From: Cryptosporangium arvum DSM 44712
GTDB taxonomy: Bacteria; Actinomycetota; Actinomycetes; Mycobacteriales; Cryptosporangiaceae
Direction: 5' to 3'
NCBI RefSeq assembly: GCF_000585375.1
Contig: NZ_KK073874.1
Span: forward strand, 1,860,001 to 1,924,000
DNA: 64,000 nt
The notes under the pieces were generated by a model. The model was not told where the DNA came from. It did no database searches and saw nothing but the letters and a program-made list of their open reading frames with translations. Within the stretch, counting starts at the first letter, position 1. The number at the start of each line of letters is the position of its first letter. Below are positions 8,376 through 16,406 of the stretch, piece by piece. Position numbers and translations under genes: made by a program.

Positions 8376-10316
8376 ATGCGCACCGTCCGAAATCTCGGCA
8401 TTCTCGCCCACGTCGACGCCGGCAAGACCACGATCACCGAACGGATCCTCTATGCGACCGGAACCACCCACAAACGCGGGGAAGTGCACGACGGAACCAC
8501 CGTCACCGACTTCGACCCCCAGGAGCGCGACCGCGGGATCACCATCTTCTCCGCCGCGGTCAGCTGCGTCTGGAACGACCACCGGCTGACGCTCATCGAC
8601 ACGCCGGGCCACGTCGACTTCGCGGTCGAGGTGGAACGGGCGCTACGCGTGCTCGACGGCGCGGTCGCGGTGTTCGACGGGGTCGCCGGGGTGGAGCCGC
8701 AGAGCGAATCGGTCTGGCGGCAGGCCGATCGGTACGGCGTGCCGCGGATCGCGTTCGTCAACAAGCTCGACCGGGCCGGCGCGGACTTCGACGCGACGGT
8801 CGAGTCGATCCGGACGAAGCTCGACGCGGTGCCGCTCGTCGTCCAGCTGCCGATCGGACGCGAGGACGGGTTCGCCGGTGTGGTCGACCTCGTCGCGATG
8901 CGTGCGGTGCGCTGGCCCGAGGAGGACGGGCCGGTCGTCGGACCGGTGCCGGACGGGCTGCTCGCGGACGCGGCGGCCCGGCGGCGCCAGCTCGTCGAAA
9001 CCGTCGCCGAGCGGCATCCGGCCGCGCTCGCGGAGTTCCCGGACGTGTCCGACGCGACGCTCGTCGCCGCGCTGCGCGACCTGACCCGCGCCGGAGCGGG
9101 CGTGGTCGTGCTCGGTGGGTCCGCGTACCGCAACCGGGGCATCGAGCCGCTGCTCGACGCGATCGTCGCCTACCTGCCCTCGCCGTCCGGAGAGGCGGCG
9201 GCACCGCTGGCCGCGCTCGTGTTCAAGGTCGCGGTCACCGCGACCGGCCGGCTCACGCACGTCCGGATCTACTCCGGGACGCTGGAGAAGGGAGACACCG
9301 TGCTGGACGCCGCAACCGGACGCACCGAACGGGTCGGCCGGATCCTGCGTGTGCAGGCCGACCGGCACACCGAGGTGCCGCGCGCGGCCGCCGGGGACAT
9401 CGTCGCGCTCGTCGGTCCGAAAGCCGCCGCGACCGGGGCGACGCTGTGCGCGCCGGACGCTCCGCGGCTGCTCGAACCGGCGGCGTCGGTCGACCCGGTC
9501 GTCTCGGTGGCGGTCGAAGCCCGCCGGGGCGCCGACACGCAACGGCTGGCCACCGCACTGTCGCGGCTGGTCGCCGAGGACCCGGCGCTGCGTGTCCGTA
9601 CCGATCGCGAGACCGGCCAGACGCTGCTGTCCGGGATGGGGGAGCTCCACCTCGAGGTCGCGGTGGAGAAGATCCGCCGCGATTCGGGGCTGTCGCTCGG
9701 TGTCGGGCGGCCGCGGGTAGCCCATCGCGAGACGGTGGTGACCGGGGTGTCCGGGTTCACCTACCGGCACGTCAAGCAGGACGGCGGCGCCGGACAGTTC
9801 GCGGTGGTGACGTTCGACGTCGAGCCGGGTGCGGACGGTTTCTCGTTCGAGTCGGCGGTCGTCGGCGGCGCCGTGCCACGGGAGTACGTCCGGGCGGTCG
9901 AGGCCGGCTGCCGGGACGCGCTGGCCGAGGGACCGGTCGGTGGGTCGCCGGTGATCGGCGTCCGGGTCCGGCTGGTCGACGGCGCAACGCACGCCAAGGA
10001 CTCGTCGGAGCTCGCGTTCCGAACGGCGGCCGAACGCGGTCTGCGTGCCGCGCTGCGCGCGTGCGTCGTGTCCGTGCTCGAACCCGTCGTCGAGATGACC
10101 GTGACGGTGCCCGCCGATGCCGTCGGCGGCGTACTCGGGGACCTCGCCGCGAGGCGGGGGCGGGTCGTGGACTCGGTGGCCCGGGGCAGCACGATCGTGG
10201 TGACCGCGGTCGTTCCGCTGGCCGAGCTGTTCGGGTACGCGACGAAGCTGCGTAGCCGGAGCCAGGGCCGGGGCACGTTCACGTCCCGCCCGAACGGTTA
10301 CGCACCCGCGGCGTGA
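8376..10316 (+). CDS. Elongation factor G paralogue (translational GTPase)
   Basis: A 646-residue translation GTPase. G1 is AHVDAGKTT (residues 11-19), G2 is [12 protein letters not shown]3 is DTPGH (75-79) and G4 is NKLD (129-132). All five EF-G-like domains appear present, ending in the domain V signature [15 protein letters not shown]. The segment [20 protein letters not shown] and the W in SCVWNDH match EF-G better than TetM/OtrA ribosome-protection proteins. It is about 50 residues shorter than housekeeping EF-G and is not next to rpsL/rpsG/tuf, so it is a paralogue. GAAGG lies 9 bases upstream of the ATG. Its role may be stress, drug tolerance or a specialised translocation function. 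Confidence 0.85.
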   Translation: MRTVRNLGILAHVDAGKTTITERILYATGTTHKRGEVHDGTTVTDFDPQERDRGITIFSAAVSCVWNDHRLTLIDTPGHVDFAVEVERALRVLDGAVAVFDGVAGVEPQSESVWRQADRYGVPRIAFVNKLDRAGADFDATVESIRTKLDAVPLVVQLPIGREDGFAGVVDLVAMRAVRWPEEDGPVVGPVPDGLLADAAARRRQLVETVAERHPAALAEFPDVSDATLVAALRDLTRAGAGVVVLGGSAYRNRGIEPLLDAIVAYLPSPSGEAAAPLAALVFKVAVTATGRLTHVRIYSGTLEKGDTVLDAATGRTERVGRILRVQADRHTEVPRAAAGDIVALVGPKAAATGATLCAPDAPRLLEPAASVDPVVSVAVEARRGADTQRLATALSRLVAEDPALRVRTDRETGQTLLSGMGELHLEVAVEKIRRDSGLSLGVGRPRVAHRETVVTGVSGFTYRHVKQDGGAGQFAVVTFDVEPGADGFSFESAVVGGAVPREYVRAVEAGCRDALAEGPVGGSPVIGVRVRLVDGATHAKDSSELAFRTAAERGLRAALRACVVSVLEPVVEMTVTVPADAVGGVLGDLAARRGRVVDSVARGSTIVVTAVVPLAELFGYATKLRSRSQGRGTFTSRPNGYAPAA

Positions 10317-10322
10317 GGTGGT

Positions 10323-10351
10323 GGCCGGGGCGTCCTCGCGACGCCCCGGCC
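10323..10351. terminator. Bidirectional terminator hairpin
   Basis: A perfect 12-bp GC-rich stem (GGCCGGGGCGTC with GACGCCCCGGCC) around the loop CTCGC. It sits exactly between the convergent EF-G paralogue and the FHA-domain gene, so it can serve both. Confidence 0.8.
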
Positions 10352-10356
10352 TTCCG

Positions 10357-11193
10357 TCACCGGAGCAAGCGGAGATCCTCGGTGGTCACCGTTCGGCGGC
10401 GCACCAGCAGGTGCGCGACCTCGTAGTAGTCCGGCAGCGTCAGCTCCCGCCGTCGTTGCGCCTCGTCGTCGGGGCCGGGCACCGGCGCGAAGACCCGAAT
10501 GCCTTTGTGGACGGTGGTCGGCGCGGCCGGCAACCCGAGCTCCCGCTCCTCCAGCTGTTTGCGGGCCGCGACGCGGTCACGCAGTTCCGGGAGCTCGGTG
10601 AGGTACAGCTCGCAGAGCCGCCGGACGTGGTCGCGGATCTGGTTGCGGGTCCGGCCCGGCAATCGCCGGTGCACCTCCTCGTAGGAGGCCGGCAACCGGC
10701 GCCCGCGGATCAGCGGCTCGCAGAGCGCCGCCGCGACCGGCCGCAGCTCCGGGGGAACGGGCGGCATCGTGGTCGTCGGCCGGTCGTCCCGCACCGCGGG
10801 CAACGCGGGCTCGGCGCGTTGCTGGGCCACGACGAGCACACATCCGTCCGGCCCGTGGACGTAGGCGAGCTCACCGGGGACCGACTGCGCCGCGCCCGGG
10901 TCGCGGCGCGCCGGATCCCGCGGTGGCAACGGCGGTAGCGGCGGCATCCCCGGCTGGGTGATCCACAGCTCGTGTTTGTCGGACAGGTTGCGGACCCAGA
11001 GTTCCCCCTCCATCCGCCAGATCGTCCCGGCGACCCGGGATAGTGACTCTCCGTTGATCGCGGAGAAAATGATCAGGTCGCACTCGTCGTCGCGTCCGAA
11101 CGTGATCCGGTCGCCGTCCCGGGCGAACGTCCGGACTTCGTCCGGTTCATAGAAGTACCAAACCGCTAATACGGGATCCTCTCCCATGATCAA
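10357..11193 (-). CDS. FHA domain-containing protein
   Basis: A 278-residue cytoplasmic protein. Residues about 25-90 look like an FHA phosphothreonine-binding domain (ITFGRDDECDLIIFS, then the NGESLSR strand and LWVRNLSDKHELWI). A Pro-rich linker follows, and then a helical region from about 160 (LPASYEEVHRRLPGRTRNQI then RDHVRRLCELYL) resembling a winged-helix DNA-binding module. The protein could link Ser/Thr kinase signalling to gene control, but no partner is encoded nearby. The start may be at either of two close ATGs (11193 or 11187). Confidence 0.72.
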   Translation of the reverse strand: MIMGEDPVLAVWYFYEPDEVRTFARDGDRITFGRDDECDLIIFSAINGESLSRVAGTIWRMEGELWVRNLSDKHELWITQPGMPPLPPLPPRDPARRDPGAAQSVPGELAYVHGPDGCVLVVAQQRAEPALPAVRDDRPTTTMPPVPPELRPVAAALCEPLIRGRRLPASYEEVHRRLPGRTRNQIRDHVRRLCELYLTELPELRDRVAARKQLEERELGLPAAPTTVHKGIRVFAPVPGPDDEAQRRRELTLPDYYEVAHLLVRRRTVTTEDLRLLR

Positions 11194-11254
11194 CCCCCCA
11201 CAGGTGTTCCCCCATTTTGCGCTTCGGAGGCAAGTGGGAAATCACCCAGTGTGG

Positions 11255-11704
11255 TCAGCGGGGGCGCCAGCGCTTCCAGAGCGCGGCGGCGGTGGCGCGG
11301 ACCTTGCCGTCCCAGATCAGTTCGACGTCCGCCGTGATCTGCGGTTCGGTGGCCGACGTGACGACCGCGCGCAGCTCGACGGTCTCCTTCAGCGGCGCCG
11401 GCCGCAGGTAGCGCACGTCGAGCCCGGCCGTCACGTACGACAGCGGCACGCCCGGCAGCGGCGGCCACCCTTGCCGCTCCGCCTCGAGCATCACCGCCGC
11501 GGCGCTGTGGCAGTCGAGCACCGTCGAAATGATTCCGCCGTTGAGGAATCCGAGACCGTTGTCGTGCTCGAGCCAGGGCGTGAACTGAGCGGTGACGTAT
11601 CCGTCGGCCGGATAACTGCGCAGTTTGAGGCCCCTGTCGTTCCCGTGGCCGCACCCGAAGCACGGAAGGTCGGGATAGAGGCGTTCCTGGATGCTCTCGG
11701 TCAT
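11255..11704 (-). CDS. PaaI-type hotdog-fold thioesterase
   Basis: A 149-residue hotdog-fold protein. The core segment GLGFLNGGIISTVLDCHSAA corresponds to the HGG..a..D motif of PaaI thioesterases, with Asn replacing His. It also has an N-terminal CFGCGHGNDRGLKL motif typical of actinobacterial members. It probably hydrolyses an acyl-CoA thioester in the cytoplasm; the substrate is unknown. It is divergent from the HNH gene. Confidence 0.82.
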   Translation of the reverse strand: MTESIQERLYPDLPCFGCGHGNDRGLKLRSYPADGYVTAQFTPWLEHDNGLGFLNGGIISTVLDCHSAAAVMLEAERQGWPPLPGVPLSYVTAGLDVRYLRPAPLKETVELRAVVTSATEPQITADVELIWDGKVRATAAALWKRWRPR

Positions 11705-11809
11705 GAAAGACGACGGTAATTGAATTGTCGCGGGTGTTCCCGCTGCTTACCGTGGTTTCCGACAGCCCTTCATTTAAAGGACTTTTCGGATCCCACGGAA
11801 GGAGACCCG

Positions 11810-12247
11810 GTGGACGTCCTCGTTCTGAACGCCGATCTCGGCCCGCTCCACCGGGTCAGCTTCCGGCACGCCGTGCGGATGCTGGTCCGCAGAGTCGCCG
11901 AGGTGCACGAATCGCATCCCGGTCGGCTGGTGGGAAGCTACCCGGCGCCCCGGGTGGTGCGGCTGGTCACCTACGTGGTGACGCGCTGGCGGCACAGCCG
12001 CGGTCCGGGCTGGTCGCGTCCGGGTGTGCTGGTGCGTGACCGCCGGTGCTGCGCGTACTGCGGACGTCCGGCGTCCACCGTCGACCACGTCCTGCCGCGC
12101 TCGCGCGGTGGTGCCAACAGCTGGGCGAACACGGTCGCGGCCTGCGGGCCGTGCAACCACCGCAAGGGCGATCGGACCCCGGCCGAGGCCCGGATGCCGC
12201 TGCGGTTCGCGCCGGCCGCGCCCACCTGGGCCGCACTCGGGATCTGA
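11810..12247 (+). CDS. HNH endonuclease
   Basis: A 145-residue protein with a C-terminal HNH nuclease fold: CAYCGRP, then STVDHVLPRSRGGANSWAN and ACGPCNHRKGD. This gives two CxxC zinc pairs and the catalytic DH. The N-terminus VDVLVLNADLGPLHRVSFRH is typical of a widespread actinobacterial HNH family that is not part of a restriction operon. The GTG at 11810 is chosen because GAAGGAG ends 5 bases upstream and the family N-terminus starts there. A function in DNA repair or processing is possible but unproven. Confidence 0.87.
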   Translation: MDVLVLNADLGPLHRVSFRHAVRMLVRRVAEVHESHPGRLVGSYPAPRVVRLVTYVVTRWRHSRGPGWSRPGVLVRDRRCCAYCGRPASTVDHVLPRSRGGANSWANTVAACGPCNHRKGDRTPAEARMPLRFAPAAPTWAALGI

Positions 12248-12248
12248 C

Positions 12249-12271
12249 GGGCCCCCGGAGGGGTGGGGCCC
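12249..12271 (+). terminator. Hairpin after the HNH gene
   Basis: GGGCCCC and GGGGCCC form a perfect 7-bp stem with a 9-base loop, starting 2 bases after the HNH stop codon. It lacks a T-run. A likely terminator for the HNH transcript. Confidence 0.6.
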
Positions 12272-12280
12272 TACGCCGTA

Positions 12281-12309
12281 GCCGAGCACGAATCGCGGGG
12301 CACGGCCTA
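12281..12309 (-). repeat. Single arm of the dispersed palindromic element
   Basis: About 29 bases (GCCGAGCACGAATCGC followed by GGGGCACGGCCTA) closely match the right arm of the palindromic element at 15092-15120. No matching left arm is seen nearby, so this is a solo arm. It lies between the HNH terminator hairpin and the AraC start. Confidence 0.6.
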
Positions 12310-12321
12310 GGCTCTTCCGAT

Positions 12322-12762
12322 GTGACCCGCGCCCCCGGTGACCTGCTCGTGCACCTTCGCCGAGCCCGGGACCACGCCGACCGGCACTACCGCGAGCCTC
12401 TCGACCTCGAGAGGCTCGCGGCGGTGGCGGGCCTGAGCAAGTACTACTTCGCGCGGATGTTCGCCGCCACGTACGGCATCACGCCGGCCGCGTACGTCTC
12501 CCGCCGCCGCGTCGAACGCGCTCAAGACCTGCTGCGCGCCACGAACCTCACGGTCACCGAGGTGTGCGCCGCGGTCGGCTTCGCCAGCCTCGGATCGTTC
12601 TCCAGCCGGTTCCGGGAGATCGTGGGGGAGACGCCGAGCGAGTTCCAGCGCCGCTGGGCGGCCACCGGCGCACCCCACATCCCGGGGTGTTTCGTCTTCA
12701 TGTGGGGGCTGGCCGAGACCTCCGCAAGCCAGGAGAAGCGCCCGGACGCCGACGGCTCCTAG
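12322..12762 (+). CDS. AraC-family transcriptional regulator, DNA-binding domain only
   Basis: A 146-residue protein that is little more than the AraC double helix-turn-helix: LDLERLAAVAGLSKYYFARM and VTEVCAAVGFASLGSFSSRF followed by PSEFQRRW. There is no N-terminal effector domain. It is followed 9 bases later by a VOC-fold gene, a common two-gene arrangement in actinomycetes in which the AraC protein probably controls its partner. The GTG at 12322 is the natural start for this family. Confidence 0.85.
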   Translation: MTRAPGDLLVHLRRARDHADRHYREPLDLERLAAVAGLSKYYFARMFAATYGITPAAYVSRRRVERAQDLLRATNLTVTEVCAAVGFASLGSFSSRFREIVGETPSEFQRRWAATGAPHIPGCFVFMWGLAETSASQEKRPDADGS

Positions 12763-12771
12763 CCTGGTCCC

Positions 12772-13203
12772 ATGATCACAAACATCGCCATCACCAGCGT
12801 ATTCGTGAAGGACGTCGACGCGTCCAAAGCCTTCTACCTCGACGTGCTGGGTTTCGTGGAGAACGCTGACATCACGCTCGCCGACGGCTCCTACCGGTGG
12901 TGCACGGTCAGCCACCCGAGCCAGCCCGAGCTCGCCGTCCACCTCACGGTGCCCGGTCCGCCGCACTCACCCGAGATGGTGGCGGCGATCAACCGCGCTC
13001 TCGACGAGGGCGGCATGCACGGCCTCGGCCTGAACGTCGACGACTGCCGCAAGACCTACGATGACCTGCGCGCGAAGGGCGTCGAGTTCATCCAGGAGCC
13101 CGAGGAACGGCCCTACGGCGTCGAGGCCGTCGCCCGCGACAACTCCGGCAACTGGATGGTGCTCGTCGAACACAAGGCGTTCAGCCCGGCCGACTTCGGG
13201 TAA
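12772..13203 (+). CDS. VOC-family (glyoxalase/dioxygenase fold) protein
   Basis: A 143-residue vicinal oxygen chelate protein made of two beta-alpha-beta-beta-beta modules. The first starts ITSVFVKDVDASKAFYLDVL, with a possible ligand in the first module, and the second holds HGLGLNVDDCRKTYDDL and ends DNSGNWMVLVEH. Members include glyoxalases, dioxygenases and drug-binding proteins; no substrate can be assigned. It is in an operon with the AraC regulator upstream. Confidence 0.83.
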   Translation: MITNIAITSVFVKDVDASKAFYLDVLGFVENADITLADGSYRWCTVSHPSQPELAVHLTVPGPPHSPEMVAAINRALDEGGMHGLGLNVDDCRKTYDDLRAKGVEFIQEPEERPYGVEAVARDNSGNWMVLVEHKAFSPADFG

Positions 13204-13214
13204 CTTCCTGTTCC

Positions 13215-13709
13215 GTGCGGAACCTTGTGGTGGTCATGGGCGTGACGGGCTGTGGGAAGAGCACGGTCGGGAAGCTCCTCGCCGAACGGTTGGGCGTCGA
13301 CTTCGCCGAAGGTGACGACCTGCATCCACAGGCCAACATCGACAAGATGACCGCCGGTCACCCGTTGACCGACGAGGACCGGTGGCCCTGGCTGGCCAAG
13401 ATCGCCGACTGGCTCGCCGATCACGCCGCCGAGGGCGGCGTGATCCCGTGCTCCTCGCTCAAGCGCAGCTACCGGGACCGGTTGCGGCAGGGCGCTCCGG
13501 ACGTCTGGTTCCTGCACGTCGACGTCGATCGCGACACGATCGTCAAGCGGGTCTCCGAGCGCAAGGGCCACTTCATGCCGGCGACGCTCGTCGACTCGCA
13601 GTTCGCCACGCTCGAACCGCTCGTGGCCGACGAGGCCGGAGCGCCGATCGACGGCACGCAGACGCCCGAAGAGATCGTGGAAGACGCCCTGCGCCGCTTG
13701 AATGGCTGA
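13215..13709 (+). CDS. gntK: Gluconokinase
   Basis: A 164-residue kinase that phosphorylates gluconate to 6-phosphogluconate with ATP, feeding the pentose phosphate pathway. The Walker A motif VMGVTGCGKST lies at residues 7-17. The family segments EGDDLHPQANIDKMTAGHPL and RWPWLAKI, and a C-terminal KGHFMPATLVDSQFATLE, are all present. It is full length. It starts with GTG and overlaps the next gene by 8 bases. With zwf at 4160 the window has two separate entries to 6-phosphogluconate. Confidence 0.93.
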   Translation: MRNLVVVMGVTGCGKSTVGKLLAERLGVDFAEGDDLHPQANIDKMTAGHPLTDEDRWPWLAKIADWLADHAAEGGVIPCSSLKRSYRDRLRQGAPDVWFLHVDVDRDTIVKRVSERKGHFMPATLVDSQFATLEPLVADEAGAPIDGTQTPEEIVEDALRRLNG

Positions 13710-14667
13710 CATGGAGCTCGACGGGGTTTCCCTGACCAACCTCGACCAGCCGCTCTTCGACGGCGCCGACGCGACGAAGCGCGACCTGGTCGAGTACGTC
13801 GACGCCCTGCACGAGCGGATGATCACGCACCTGCGCGACCGGCCCCTCTCGGTGATCCGGGTGCGGCCGGGCCAGCAGCCGTTCATGCAGAAGAACGTTC
13901 CGAAGTACACGCCGGAGTGGGTGCCGACGGTCGAGCACTGGGCCGAGTCGTCGCACCGGCAGATCTCGTACGCGCTGGCCAACGACCGCCGTACCCTGCT
14001 CTGGTTGGCCAACCAGCGGGCCATCGAGTACCACCCGGCGCTGGTGCGTGCCGGGCAGTGGCACACCCCGACGCACCTGATCATGGACATCGACCCCCCG
14101 GAAGGGCGGCCGTTCGGTGTCGCGGCGGCGGCCGGGCTCCTCGTCCGCCGTGCGCTGGAGGACCTCGGGCTGACCGGGGCCGTGAAGACCAGCGGGGCGA
14201 AAGGGCTGCACATCTTCGTCCCGCTCGACGGTTCGTCCGGGCCCGAGGACGTGGCCGCCGCGACCAGGGCGCTGGCGGCCCGGGCCGCCCGGCTCGACCC
14301 GTCGCTGGCCACGACCGCGTTCATCCGCGAGGACCGCGGCGACAAGGTGTTCCTCGACTCCACCCGGGCCGGCGGCGCGACCGTGGTGGCCGTGTACAGC
14401 CCGCGGATCCGGCCGGGTGTCCCGGTGTCGTTCCCGGTCGCGTGGGACGAGCTGGAATCGGTGACGCCGGGCGATTTCACGCTACGCACTGCTGTGGGCC
14501 GGTTGGGTGAACTGGATCCGTGGGCCGAGGCGATGCCCGCGCCGCAGGCGTTGCCGGCGGATCTGATCGCCGAGGGACACACGATCCCGATCGCCCGCGT
14601 GCAGGCAATGCACGAGGGGAAGCGCCGCAAACGAGCGGCTGAGAAAGGTGCTGAGCCGGGCGTCTGA
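13702..14667 (+). CDS. LigD-type polymerase/primase domain protein (NHEJ)
   Basis: A 321-residue stand-alone LigD polymerase domain of the archaeo-eukaryotic primase superfamily. The two catalytic carboxylates sit in LIMDIDPPEG (about residue 130), and KTSGAKGLHIFVPL and DKVFLDSTR follow, as in mycobacterial PolDom. LigD-Pol adds ribonucleotides at breaks during Ku-dependent end joining. No Ku or ligase gene is adjacent, so it must act with partners encoded elsewhere or as an independent Prim-PolC-like enzyme. Its start overlaps gntK by 8 bases. Confidence 0.9.
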   Translation: MADMELDGVSLTNLDQPLFDGADATKRDLVEYVDALHERMITHLRDRPLSVIRVRPGQQPFMQKNVPKYTPEWVPTVEHWAESSHRQISYALANDRRTLLWLANQRAIEYHPALVRAGQWHTPTHLIMDIDPPEGRPFGVAAAAGLLVRRALEDLGLTGAVKTSGAKGLHIFVPLDGSSGPEDVAAATRALAARAARLDPSLATTAFIREDRGDKVFLDSTRAGGATVVAVYSPRIRPGVPVSFPVAWDELESVTPGDFTLRTAVGRLGELDPWAEAMPAPQALPADLIAEGHTIPIARVQAMHEGKRRKRAAEKGAEPGV

Positions 14668-15397
14668 GCGGGCGGGTCCGGGGTTGGAGCCGGGACGCTC
14701 GCGGGGGGACGGGCCGACCGCGTCCGGCGGTCGGTGGTGAGGATTGTCGGGCGTGCTCGGCCAGGGCGAGCGTCCACGCCGGGTTGTCACCATCGTTCAT
14801 CGCTCGGCGTAATCGAACGGACGCGCCCGCTTCAGGGGTGCCGGAGCGGTGCTGCTGCTGCAGGGACGCCGTACGGGCGCCGTCGCCGTCGCCCCAAGGC
14901 GTGGTGAGGGGCGTCTCGGGCTTCGGCGGGCCTTGAGCTAGGCCGTGTCCTGCGGATCTCGCTCGCAGCGAGGCACCGCTCAGGCGTCGTCGGGCAAGGC
15001 GGAGGAGCATCCGGCTGCCGCTGGCTAGTGGGCAGTTGTTGTATCCGGATGGTCCGGCAACTCGGCCTGGCGGCGGCTGAGCGGAGCCGCGGCCGAGCAC
15101 GGATTCGCAGGACACGGCCTGCGGGTGAACTGGATGCTGGCCCGGCTCCGGGCGAAGGGTTGACCGAAGTCGTCGCGTTGCTTTCCGGGGCTACGGCGAG
15201 GCCGATGACGGTGGGTGTAGGCGCAGCGTCCGGCGTAGGTAGTGGTTCGGCCGGACCCGAGGAACGTGATCGAGGGGATGGCCGGAAGTCGACCCGTGTC
15301 TTCGATGACTGTGGGCATGCGCACGGGTTGGTGGGGCCGGCGGTTTCGCTCCCGTGGCGGGCGGTTTGCGGTGTTTATGGGCGGGAATTCCGGTTCT
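14668..15397. other. 730-base stretch without a convincing gene
   Basis: Reading frames here are open only because of high GC; none has a ribosome binding site with a recognisable protein. The first 270 bases show nothing definite. Bases 14940-15120 are a long palindromic element. The last 275 bases lead into the hemerythrin gene and may hold its promoter, but no clear -35/-10 pair stands out. Confidence 0.6.
14940..15120. repeat. 181-bp palindromic (MITE-like) element
   Basis: The ends are a perfect 15-bp inverted repeat (AGGCCGTGTCCTGCG at 14940-14954 and its complement at 15106-15120). Homology between the arms continues imperfectly to CATCCGG (15008-15014) and CCGGATG (15045-15051). The central loop itself holds CTGCC/GGCAG. 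The whole element can fold into one hairpin. The ends resemble the GGCC-TGTCC type termini of some actinobacterial IS5-like elements (from memory). There is no transposase inside. Confidence 0.7.
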
Positions 15398-16087
15398 ATG
15401 ACTGCTCATGATCTCGACCTCGAAGCGGTCGACTTTCTGCTCAATCAGCACGCGCAGATCCGGGCGGGCCTGCGTGAAGTGGCGGGTGCGCACGGCCCGG
15501 CGAAGGCGGCAGCGTTCGCGGATCTGCGTCGGCTGATCACCGTGCACGAGACCGCGGAGCAGGAGGTGTTGCACCCGCGCATGCGTGAGCTGGTGCCGGG
15601 ACCGCCGGATGCCGGTGCGCGACCGGCTCGAGAGCGGGAGTCTTCGGCAGCGGAGTCGTCCGCGCCGGGGTCGTTCGGGTCGGGGTCGTTCGGGTCAGGG
15701 TCGTTCGGGTCGGGGTCCTCTGCGCCGGCCGGTGCGGCTTCGGCGGCGGCGCGGCTCGATGTGAACTCCCTGCTCGGGCAGGAGCGGCACGGCACCGAGC
15801 TGCTGGCGGAGCTCGACCGGCTCGACCCGGCGTCACCGGAGTTCGACAAGCGCTTCACCCGGCTGGCGGTCGAGATCATCGCGCACGCCGACCACGAGGA
15901 GCTCGAGGAGTTCCCGGTGGTGCGCGAGCGACTGGACCTCGACGAGCGGCTACGCATGGGCCACGCACTACGGGTGGCCGAAGCCGCCGCCCCACGCCAT
16001 CCCCAACCCGCCGCCACCCCGGCCTCGGTCGGCGCGATCGTCGACCGAGTCCGCACCGCCCTCCGCGACGTCTTCACCTCCCACTAA
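15398..16087 (+). CDS. Hemerythrin HHE-domain protein with a repetitive linker
   Basis: A 229-residue protein with the hemerythrin helix bundle: DFLLNQHAQIRAGLREV, ITVHETAEQEVLHPRMREL, LLGQERHGTELLAELDRL and EIIAHADHEELEEFPVV supply the His/Glu ligands of a di-iron site. Such proteins bind oxygen, NO or iron. Between the second and third helices is a low-complexity insert rich in Gly-Ser-Phe (GSFGSGSFGSGSFGSGS, bases about 15670-15721). The ATG at 15398 fits the family start; the upstream open frame has no support. Confidence 0.85.
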   Translation: MTAHDLDLEAVDFLLNQHAQIRAGLREVAGAHGPAKAAAFADLRRLITVHETAEQEVLHPRMRELVPGPPDAGARPARERESSAAESSAPGSFGSGSFGSGSFGSGSSAPAGAASAAARLDVNSLLGQERHGTELLAELDRLDPASPEFDKRFTRLAVEIIAHADHEELEEFPVVRERLDLDERLRMGHALRVAEAAAPRHPQPAATPASVGAIVDRVRTALRDVFTSH

Positions 16088-16406
16088 CCGCCCAACCAGC
16101 CCTCTCCGCCGTCGCGTAGGCCACTTGATCCGCCGCCGTGCTCACTGACGCACCCCCCATGGCCCCGGCCATCCCGAGTCGCGCACGCCAGTTGATCCGA
16201 TGGTCGCGTACGCGGACTTCCGCCCCGGCAACCCCTCCTCTTCCACGTTGTGCACGCGGGCGCACGCCGGTCTCGTCCGTACGGTGGGCGCTGACTCGTC
16301 CGGCGTTGGGCACGCCAGATGGGTCGGCTTCATGCGCGCCGGCTGTATCGGCGTCGTGCACGGCAGTTGAATCGGCGTAGTGCGCGCCGGTGGAATCGGT
16401 GCGGGG
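16088..16406. other. 319-base convergent intergenic region with tandem repeats
   Basis: Lies between the convergent hemerythrin and response-regulator genes. No credible independent gene. The part nearest the response regulator is a 24-bp tandem array. The minus-strand frame of the response regulator stays open through the whole region down to 16074 after its TAG stop. Confidence 0.6.
16260..16403. repeat. Degenerate 24-bp tandem repeat, six units
   Basis: Six consecutive 24-bp units start at 16260, 16284, 16308, 16332, 16356 and 16380. The shared core is GTGCACGCCAGTT with an ATCGGCGT end. On the minus strand they would encode an eight-residue repeat of the form x-A-D-S-T-G-A-H, in the same frame as the response regulator whose stop codon is at 16407-16409. 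Confidence 0.7.

Noticed and set aside
8376-10316. Tetracycline ribosomal protection protein (TetM/OtrA)
   Set aside because: The G2 region and domain V tail match EF-G, not TetM; kept as an EF-G paralogue.
2673-12309. Composite transposon bounded by the GGCCGTGTCC-type copies in opposite orientation
   Set aside because: No transposase, no target duplication and ordinary genes in between; the copies are better seen as dispersed short repeats.
12772-13203. Bleomycin/fosfomycin resistance protein
   Set aside because: The VOC fold alone does not show drug binding; no resistance-specific residues are recognisable.
14500-15115. Small minus-strand protein starting MNDGDNPAWTLALAEHARQS
   Set aside because: It overlaps the LigD gene antisense, turns Arg/Pro-rich and has no ribosome binding site.
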